Of a stretch of 64,000 nucleotides of DNA, positions 58,626 to 64,000 are shown in pieces. The stretch spans positions 84,008-148,007 of the forward strand of contig VXML01000095.1 in the NCBI GenBank assembly GCA_009841115.1, in the 5' to 3' direction. The notes below the pieces were generated by a model. The model worked only from the letters and a program-made list of their open reading frames with translations, did no database searches and had not been told where the DNA came from. The translations under genes were made by a program, and so were the position numbers. Numbering within the stretch: position 1 is the first letter of the stretch; each line of letters starts with the position of its first letter. This DNA is from Gemmatimonadota bacterium (GTDB taxonomy: Bacteria > Latescibacterota > UBA2968 > UBA8231).

Positions 58626-59657
58626 GTCATTCGCCCGATGTTGAGGCCAGGAGAAGACAAGAGCATCTTCCTCCATAGTGCTAGACACGATCCGTCCATT
58701 TTCTTCTTCAACCCTCCATAGATGAGGGTCGTTTAGGTATAGTGCTACCTGCCAATCGGGCTGGTAGCTGTGGGTTCCTATAATACGCAGTTGATACACT
58801 TTTTCAGAGATGATTTCTATTTGTAATTCTACAGTGCGCCACTGCCGAATCCGCTTAACGACGTCTCGCACTGGCGCAACCCAGAGTGCTGGTTGCTGCT
58901 GGGATAAGTAATGCAAGTGATCGGCAAAATCCTCGGTGGCTACTCGACAAAAGCCTGGTTCGTCAATCGGATGTAATGCTTCAACTAGCCAGCCGTTGCC
59001 AGCGATTGTACGCTCGACTGCGCTATGCCATTGTGCAACTGTGCTACACGGAAAAAACGCTTTCAACGACATCAAATCGGCCGTAGCGGGATCGTTATAC
59101 ACGGCACTTCCGTCCGTAGGTGGCCCGACCCTACCGCTCTGGTAGATCAAACGGGCCTCTTCGGCGACGGCAGCATTGGTTCGCGAAAATGGATAGGCCA
59201 AGCTGACGACCGATTCGCCTAAAAACAGCGAATCTAGTATGGCTTTAGAATGGATGAGTTCAGCCCTCATTTGCTGGGCTTCTATCGCGTCCAATGGTAC
59301 GTGGCTAACAGTGTGGCTAGCCATTTCATGTCCCCTTGCGGCGGCGGCTTGCCACTCGGAGATAGGAGTGGAAGGTCTGTGGTTTATGTATTTGCCCTGG
59401 CGAAATAACTTATCGACGATCAAAAAGAACGTGCCGCGAAATCCGTGGTTTTCCAAAAGAGGCATCGCCCGACTGACATGGGAGATATAGGCATCGTCAA
59501 AGGTGATACTAACTGCTGCTTTAGACGCTGAGGGCCAAGGCAGCACTGCGGCTTCTATGCCAGGTTGGGCCTCAAGCGTGGATCGAAAAGAAAGAATCGA
59601 TATGGATAGAAGTGTGTAAGCAGCGTACTCCTTTATTGATTTCATAACACGACTCAT
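58533..59657 (-). CDS. Polysaccharide deacetylase (NodB homology), exported
   Basis: 374 residues from ATG 59657; ATG 59645 is an alternative and the frame opens with TTG at 59666. The N-terminus has a signal-like hydrophobic core (YTLLSISILSF). The NodB motifs are present: TFDD (Asp54, Asp55) and SHTVSH (His115, His119), the metal triad of carbohydrate esterase family 4. The C-terminal 100 residues form a beta-rich extra domain. Likely acts on acetylated glycans outside the cytoplasmic membrane. Its 3' end is where the truncated PhyH repeat stops, so recombination happened right beside it, apparently without harming the gene. Confidence 0.8.
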   Translation of the reverse strand: MSRVMKSIKEYAAYTLLSISILSFRSTLEAQPGIEAAVLPWPSASKAAVSITFDDAYISHVSRAMPLLENHGFRGTFFLIVDKLFRQGKYINHRPSTPISEWQAAAARGHEMASHTVSHVPLDAIEAQQMRAELIHSKAILDSLFLGESVVSLAYPFSRTNAAVAEEARLIYQSGRVGPPTDGSAVYNDPATADLMSLKAFFPCSTVAQWHSAVERTIAGNGWLVEALHPIDEPGFCRVATEDFADHLHYLSQQQPALWVAPVRDVVKRIRQWRTVELQIEIISEKVYQLRIIGTHSYQPDWQVALYLNDPHLWRVEEENGRIVSSTMEEDALVFSWPQHRANDLLFLRPKDQTHTAQYSWGTLKHAIRKRLEH

Positions 59658-59716
59658 TTTGTGCAATGTAGTGTAGTAGAGTTGGCTTCTTTCTGGACAG
59701 CGCTTGACGCATATCT

Positions 59717-59732
59717 TACGTTGGCTAACGTA
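59717..59732. promoter_or_regulatory. Possible operator between divergent genes
   Basis: TACGTT-GGCT-AACGTA is a perfect 6-bp inverted repeat in the 110-base gap between the deacetylase and the dioxygenase gene at 59768. A regulator could bind here; none is encoded nearby. Confidence 0.35.
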
Positions 59733-59767
59733 GTAACTTTTATCGATAACCGACAGGAACGCCGCCG

Positions 59768-60610
59768 ATGTCCCAACAAGACTCTAAAGAAAACTTCGAC
59801 CAACTCATCCGCGATGGCTACTGCTTGGTAGAAAACGTCCTCGACGACGATATGCTCTGTCGCCTGCGCCAAGTCACCGACCAACTCCTCGACGCTCAAA
59901 GCCAAGAAATCCGCGCCCAACAGCGCTCCACCGGCAGCATGATCGATGTCGGTGTCCATCCCATTTTCGCCGAACTCGTAGCCTATCCGCCCGCCCGCGC
60001 CGCGCTCGAAATCTTGGGCTTTCTGCGTCCTCGGTGGATGTCTGGCTACGTCATTAGCAAGCCGCCCAGTAGCCCGGCGCTGTTTTGGCACCAGGACTGG
60101 TGGGGTTGGGACGATCCTTCGAGCTATACACCCCTGCCCCAGCAGCTCTTCCTGATGTACTACCTCGTCGATACCACGCCCCACAACGGCTGCCTGCGCC
60201 TATTGCGCGGCTCGCATCTGAAGCGTCACCGCATGCACGACGAGGTGCCCGACGCCCACACCGACGCACTACGCCGCGTGGCCGACCCCGACCATCCGGC
60301 CTATCAATCGACTCCCGAAGAGGTGGATGTGCCCGTGACGGCGGGCGATGTGGTCATCGGCGACTCGCGGCTGTTGCACTCGGCTCATGCCAACAAGTCG
60401 GCCCAGCGCCGCACCGTCATTACCCTGTGGTATTTCCCGTACTTCGACCTGCTCTCCGACGGCCTCCGCGCTGCCATCGCCCGCCCCCGCGAATGGGTTG
60501 GCTGGGACGACGAAGATAGAGCACGGGTTGCCGATTTTCTGCCCACTTATGAGGGTGCTGCTGAGCCCGTGCCTTGGAACCGGATGCCGGGAGAGGCGCT
60601 CACGCATTAA
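59768..60610 (+). CDS. Phytanoyl-CoA dioxygenase (PhyH) family Fe(II)/2OG oxygenase
   Basis: 280 residues. His108 and Asp110 (in FWHQDWWGWDD), distal His204 (in RLLHSAHANKS) and Arg214/215 (AQRRT) form the iron and 2-oxoglutarate sites. LRLLRGSHLKRH and the Trp-rich patch around the first His are typical of PhyH proteins acting on small polar substrates. It leads a likely operon of five genes to the window end, with gaps of 15, 33, 0 and 11 bases. The others are a PhyH-HEAT fusion, a Gfo/Idh/MocA oxidoreductase, an amidohydrolase and a partial gene. Confidence 0.85.
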   Translation: MSQQDSKENFDQLIRDGYCLVENVLDDDMLCRLRQVTDQLLDAQSQEIRAQQRSTGSMIDVGVHPIFAELVAYPPARAALEILGFLRPRWMSGYVISKPPSSPALFWHQDWWGWDDPSSYTPLPQQLFLMYYLVDTTPHNGCLRLLRGSHLKRHRMHDEVPDAHTDALRRVADPDHPAYQSTPEEVDVPVTAGDVVIGDSRLLHSAHANKSAQRRTVITLWYFPYFDLLSDGLRAAIARPREWVGWDDEDRARVADFLPTYEGAAEPVPWNRMPGEALTH

Positions 60611-60625
60611 ACGAGGAGCTTTGCG

Positions 60626-61963
60626 ATGGACTCGATCTTGTTGGACGACAGCCGCATGCAGTCTTTCATCGCCGATGGCTATACAGTGGTCAAAACGGAT
60701 TTGCCTGCGGATTTTCACCAATCCATTTATGGGCAAATAGAGGAGGTCTTGACTGCCGAGGGCAATCCGGGCAATAACCTGTTGCCCCGCATCCCCGACT
60801 TGCAGCAGGTGTTTGACCAGCCCGAGGTGGCGGGAGCACTGACCAGTATTTTGGGGCCGGGGTACTATTTGCATCCGCACCGGTTCTGTCATTTCAACAA
60901 GCCGGGTTCGGAGGGACAGCGGCTGCACAAGGATAGCTGGAGCCGGCGGCACCATCGGCTGCGCTGGGCCATGGCCTTTTACTATCCGCAGGACACGCCA
61001 GTCGAGCGCGGCCCCACCGGCGTTGTCCCCGGCAGCCACTATCGCAACCATCTAGACCAAGGGGATGAGGAGCGAGAAGTCGCGCTCGCGGGGGAGGCTG
61101 GGACGGTCGGCATTGTCCACTACGACCTGTGGCACCGAGCCACGCCCAACAGCACCGAGCAGGCTCGCTATATGGTCAAGTTTCTTTTCGTCCGTCTCGA
61201 AGAACCGGACGGGCCTAGTTGGGATGCGAGTGGGGAGCCTTGGAGCGGGAATGGTCATGCCGAGGCACCCATGTGGCACAGTATGTGGGAATGGTACGGC
61301 GGCCAGTCTGAGGGCCTTGCTGTCAACGGTGATCTACAGGCGCTGATGGGCGATTCCGAGGCGGCGAGTCAAGCGGCGGCCTATGCCCTTGGTCGCGCTG
61401 GGGAGCCAGCCGTGGGGCCGCTTATGGACTGTTTGCGCCAGGGATCGGAACACGTGCGACGCAACGCTGGCTATGGCTTGGCCGCAGCAGGTCCGGCTGC
61501 GGCCGAGGCGCTAGCGCAAGCCTGCGCTGATGACGATCCGGCCGTGCGGCTAGCTGCGGTCGATAGTTTGGGCGATATGGGTCGGGCGGGTGCTCCAGCG
61601 GTACCTGCATTGCAGCGGGCGTTGGGCGATGCGTCAGACGAGGTACGAGGCCACGCAGCCGAAGCCTTGGGTGCTATGGAAACATTGCCCTCAGCGGTAT
61701 TAGAGGAACTGGCCGGAGTTTTGGGCGACGACGACGAATGGGTGCGGCGCAATGCTGCCTTGGGCTTGGCGCGGCTGGGTCCGGCTGCCGAGGCTGTGCA
61801 GCCGGCCGTGGTAGCAGCCCTAGACGATCCGAACCGCTACGTTAGCGCCAAGGCAGCCAAGACCCTAGAGCGCATTGGCACGCCGGAGGCGACGGAGATC
61901 TTGTTCGACTATTTGTTCGCCGCACGCTGGTGTCCCATTACCACCAAGGATACGCCGTATTAA
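60626..61963 (+). CDS. PhyH dioxygenase fused to HEAT repeats
   Basis: 445 residues, GAGGAG before the ATG. Residues 1-235 are a PhyH domain: His101 and Asp103 (in RLHKDSW), distal His170 (in DLWHRA) and Arg181 exactly 11 residues on. Residues about 240-430 are roughly six HEAT-type repeats of about 30 residues (AAYALGRAGEPAVGPLMDCL, RRNAGYGLAAAGPAAAEAL, RLAAVDSLGDMGRAGAPAV). The HEAT part should bind a protein partner or a large substrate. I have not seen this fusion described, though similar ones may exist in databases. It is in operon with the previous PhyH gene. Confidence 0.85.
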   Translation: MDSILLDDSRMQSFIADGYTVVKTDLPADFHQSIYGQIEEVLTAEGNPGNNLLPRIPDLQQVFDQPEVAGALTSILGPGYYLHPHRFCHFNKPGSEGQRLHKDSWSRRHHRLRWAMAFYYPQDTPVERGPTGVVPGSHYRNHLDQGDEEREVALAGEAGTVGIVHYDLWHRATPNSTEQARYMVKFLFVRLEEPDGPSWDASGEPWSGNGHAEAPMWHSMWEWYGGQSEGLAVNGDLQALMGDSEAASQAAAYALGRAGEPAVGPLMDCLRQGSEHVRRNAGYGLAAAGPAAAEALAQACADDDPAVRLAAVDSLGDMGRAGAPAVPALQRALGDASDEVRGHAAEALGAMETLPSAVLEELAGVLGDDDEWVRRNAALGLARLGPAAEAVQPAVVAALDDPNRYVSAKAAKTLERIGTPEATEILFDYLFAARWCPITTKDTPY

Positions 61964-61971
61964 GAAGTAGG

Positions 61972-61989
61972 GGCGACCGGCCGGTCGCC
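61972..61989. repeat. Perfect 18-bp palindrome (REP-like)
   Basis: GGCGACCGGCCGGTCGCC lies in the 33-base gap inside an operon, prefixed by GTAGGG. The same GTAGGGGCG prefix stands before the hairpin at 36669-36688. It is probably a dispersed repetitive element and could modulate expression of the downstream genes. Confidence 0.65.
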
Positions 61990-61996
61990 TAAGCCT

Positions 61997-63043
61997 ATGC
62001 AAACTCCCATTCGCCTCGGACTAATCGGCTGCGGCGGCATCGTCCAGTTGCAGCATTTGCCGACGTTGTGTGAACTCGATGCGGTACGCATTGCCGCGCT
62101 AGCTGATCCCGACGATGGCAATCTAGCCAAAGTCGGCGCGACGACCGGCGTTTCGCCCGCCCAGCGCTACGCCGACTACCGAGACATGCTAGATCAAGCA
62201 GCTATAGACGCTGTCCTCATTGCCACGCCGCACCACCTCCACGCCGAGCAAGTCATTGCCTCGGCGGAGGCTGGCTGTACCGTCATCAGCGAAAAGCCGA
62301 TGGCTACTTCGCTGGAGGAAGCCGAGGCCGTGCTAGACGCTGTCGCGCGCCACGACGTCATTTATACAGTCGTCCACAACGCCGTCTTTACACCCGGCAC
62401 CCTGCACGCTATCGCCCTCTTGCAAGGGGACGAGCTGCCCGAACCGCAAGTCGGCCGTGCCAAATCGATCTTCCCCATGACCGAGGCCCATCACCGCGCT
62501 AGCCCGGCTAGAATTTGGCGGGCCTCCAAGGCAGCGGGCGGCGGCTGCATAGGCGATACGGGGTACCACGAGATCTATTCGCTCGAAACCTTGATGTGCT
62601 CGCCGGTGCGCTACGTCGAGGCGCGAGTGCAGACGCGGTTTTTCGATATCGACGTCGATGATGTGGCGCTCTTGCTCCTCGAACACGAAAACGGAGCCAT
62701 CTCTACGGTCTCGACCTCGTGGGGCATGGTCGGTGGAGGGGCCGGCGAGCTAGGCAATCTCTGCGAAGTGCATACTCGCGGCGACTGTCTGCGCGTCGTT
62801 GGTCGCGGCCGGGTGTTGCATCGCTTCTCGCGGGAGACGGGCAGTTGGTCCGAGATTCCGCTCGACGTCACGGAGCGCAATGTCACCGGTCACGCTGGCT
62901 ATCTCACCGCTACGTTTGCCGCCCTAGCCGCAGGGGATCCGCCGCCGATCACGGCCGCGCGGGCCTATCACAACCTCAGCATTATCGAGGCGGCACGCCG
63001 TGCCACCCAAGCGCGCCGCGCCATCGACCTAACGGAGCTTTGA
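61997..63043 (+). CDS. Gfo/Idh/MocA family NAD(P)-dependent oxidoreductase
   Basis: 348 residues. GLIGCGGI at 8-15 is the dinucleotide-binding loop. EKP with Lys100 is the family catalytic Lys. GGGCIGDTGYH (Asp187, His191) is the C-terminal active-site signature. These enzymes oxidise or reduce sugars, inositols or related alcohols. Its neighbours (dioxygenases and an amidohydrolase) suggest stepwise breakdown of a small organic compound. The stop codon abuts the ATG of the next gene, so the two are coupled. Confidence 0.85.
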   Translation: MQTPIRLGLIGCGGIVQLQHLPTLCELDAVRIAALADPDDGNLAKVGATTGVSPAQRYADYRDMLDQAAIDAVLIATPHHLHAEQVIASAEAGCTVISEKPMATSLEEAEAVLDAVARHDVIYTVVHNAVFTPGTLHAIALLQGDELPEPQVGRAKSIFPMTEAHHRASPARIWRASKAAGGGCIGDTGYHEIYSLETLMCSPVRYVEARVQTRFFDIDVDDVALLLLEHENGAISTVSTSWGMVGGGAGELGNLCEVHTRGDCLRVVGRGRVLHRFSRETGSWSEIPLDVTERNVTGHAGYLTATFAALAAGDPPPITAARAYHNLSIIEAARRATQARRAIDLTEL

Positions 63044-63883
63044 ATGCGTCCCTATATCGACTGCCACAACCACATTGGCCGCACCATTGACCGCGTGCCG
63101 CCGGTTGGCCAAAACACCGCCATGTGCCTCACGCGCTTTGCCGAGACCCACATCCACGCTGCGATCTCCATGCCCACTGCTGTCGGCAGTCCGATCGCCC
63201 GCGGCATCGTGGATATTCGCCACCAGAACGAGGTCATCGCTCGTGCCTGCCGCGATTTTCCCGGTGTCTTTCCCATTGGCTTGGCCTTGATTGAGGAGCG
63301 CTTTGGCAAGCTGGGCATTGAAGAGGCCGAAAAGGCCATGAGCGAGTTGGGTTTGGTGGGCATCGTCGGCCATCCGCCCATCGCCGAGTGGTGCATTCCC
63401 TTCGTCGAGGCCGCGGCCGCCCGCGAGGGCTTGGTCAACCTGCATATGCACAACCCGCTCATGGACCGCATCGCCGCAATGTTCCCGCACTGCACGTTCA
63501 TCGCCCATGCCAGCACTTGGGCTGCCGAGCATCTGGCCAAGTACGACAATGTGTTTTTCGAGGTCGTTCAGTACCCGGATGGGCCAGGCTCCGAATGGGA
63601 TTTCGCGTGGTTGGCCGACAAGGTGGGCCGCGAGCGGCTGATTTTTGGTGCCGACTTGCCCTATTACGACTATAGGATATTGCAGAAGGTCATTGAGGAA
63701 GCCCCGGTTGACGACGACCTCAAGGACCGCATCGCCTACAAGAATCTCGCCGCATTAATCGTGCGCTTTAATCCAGAGTGGACACTACCGGTGCACCCTC
63801 CGAAGATAGTGCGCGTTTACGATCCAGCGGAACTGTGGGCCGTCAATCCCGCCAATCCCGCCCGTCTGACGGTTTTTGCCTGA
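63044..63883 (+). CDS. Amidohydrolase-2 family hydrolase/decarboxylase
   Basis: 279 residues starting directly after the previous stop. DCHNHIG (Asp6, His8, His10) gives the first metal ligands, followed by HMHNP, IAHASTWA (His) and FGADLPYYD (Asp), the usual TIM-barrel order of PF04909 enzymes. These hydrolyse lactones or decarboxylate aromatic and sugar acids. The C-terminus, ending NPARLTVFA, is longer than in many relatives. It acts in the cytoplasm; substrate unknown, but the operon with an oxidoreductase suggests consecutive steps. Confidence 0.8.
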   Translation: MRPYIDCHNHIGRTIDRVPPVGQNTAMCLTRFAETHIHAAISMPTAVGSPIARGIVDIRHQNEVIARACRDFPGVFPIGLALIEERFGKLGIEEAEKAMSELGLVGIVGHPPIAEWCIPFVEAAAAREGLVNLHMHNPLMDRIAAMFPHCTFIAHASTWAAEHLAKYDNVFFEVVQYPDGPGSEWDFAWLADKVGRERLIFGADLPYYDYRILQKVIEEAPVDDDLKDRIAYKNLAALIVRFNPEWTLPVHPPKIVRVYDPAELWAVNPANPARLTVFA

Positions 63884-63894
63884 GAGGAAGCCCC

Positions 63895-64000
63895 ATGACT
63901 GACCCAAAAATTACCAAGATCGAAAATATTTACTTCGCCCATCAAATCGAAAACATGGGCACCGACTACAACGGTTTTAATCAGGTTTACCAGCAGGGCG
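63895..64000 (+). CDS. 5' end of a protein, possibly enolase superfamily (partial)
   Basis: ATG 63895 with GAGAGGAAG upstream gives 35 residues, MTDPKITKIENIYFAHQIEN and on to the window edge. The start KITKIENIYF is typical of mandelate racemase/muconate lactonizing enzymes, and the operon context fits, but no catalytic part is visible. Confidence 0.4.
   Translation, partial: MTDPKITKIENIYFAHQIENMGTDYNGFNQVYQQG

Noticed and set aside
1..64000. tRNA, rRNA, riboswitches, replication origin and prophage structural genes
   Set aside because: I looked for conserved tRNA/rRNA segments, capsid/tail/terminase genes and DnaA-box clusters and saw none I could support by eye; a dedicated scan could still find a short RNA.

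Overview
The window looks like a chromosomal contig from an uncultivated, GC-rich (except in a few patches) Gram-negative bacterium with an outer membrane. My best guess is Latescibacterota, with Poribacteria or another FCB-like lineage as alternatives. This rests on gene content only: many large secreted proteins ending in a TPNGDG plus FlgD-like Ig module, five FG-GAP/ASPIC (CRTAC1-type) proteins, five Fe(II)/2-oxoglutarate dioxygenases of PhyH type, a DUF6785-type membrane protein, and enolase-superfamily, Gfo/Idh/MocA and amidohydrolase-2 enzymes. I see no rRNA, tRNA or CRISPR array.

Layout. 1-2443: tail of one and all of another surface protein. 2444-3827: a repeat-flanked small gene and a decayed TnpB. 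3828-7238: a galactonate-dehydratase-like enzyme, a dioxygenase and an M28 peptidase. 7383-11596: a third surface protein, a dispersed palindromic element and a TPR lipoprotein. 11687-28580: a long same-strand run holding an FG-GAP protein, two 24-residue-repeat solenoid proteins, two more surface proteins, two paralogous outer-membrane-like proteins with acidic Ca-loop-like segments, a CBM9-like secreted protein and a two-domain parvulin chaperone. I read this as a cell-surface assembly locus. 28614-41391: a GT-C-like membrane protein, three FG-GAP/ASPIC proteins (one with a pentapeptide-like front), a DUF6785-type membrane protein and an MFS/spermidine-synthase fusion. 41408-50873: a TPR lipoprotein, a Tsx-like porin beside a nucleobase permease with an RsbW-like tail, a fifth FG-GAP protein and a sixth surface protein. 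50881-64000: small-molecule metabolism (PhyH dioxygenases, one with HEAT repeats, deacetylase, oxidoreductase, amidohydrolase).

The metabolic cluster is interrupted at 54464-58386 by an accessory island of visibly different composition. It holds a three-gene module (glycine-zipper membrane protein, nuclease-like plus glycine-zipper protein, TerB-like protein), a toxin/antitoxin-like pair (PBECR-like nuclease and DUF2283) and a decayed antitoxin/PIN pair. The island is followed by a roughly 131-bp diverged copy of the junction between the two dioxygenase genes that precede it. The three-gene module and the surface-protein family with its shared C-terminal tail are the best candidates for undescribed systems.

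Working picture: the parvulin and the two barrel-like proteins may help fold or export the large discoidin/Ig surface proteins. FG-GAP and TPR proteins form recurrent envelope pairs. The dioxygenase cluster modifies or degrades imported organic compounds. These links are inferred from neighbourhood and domain type.
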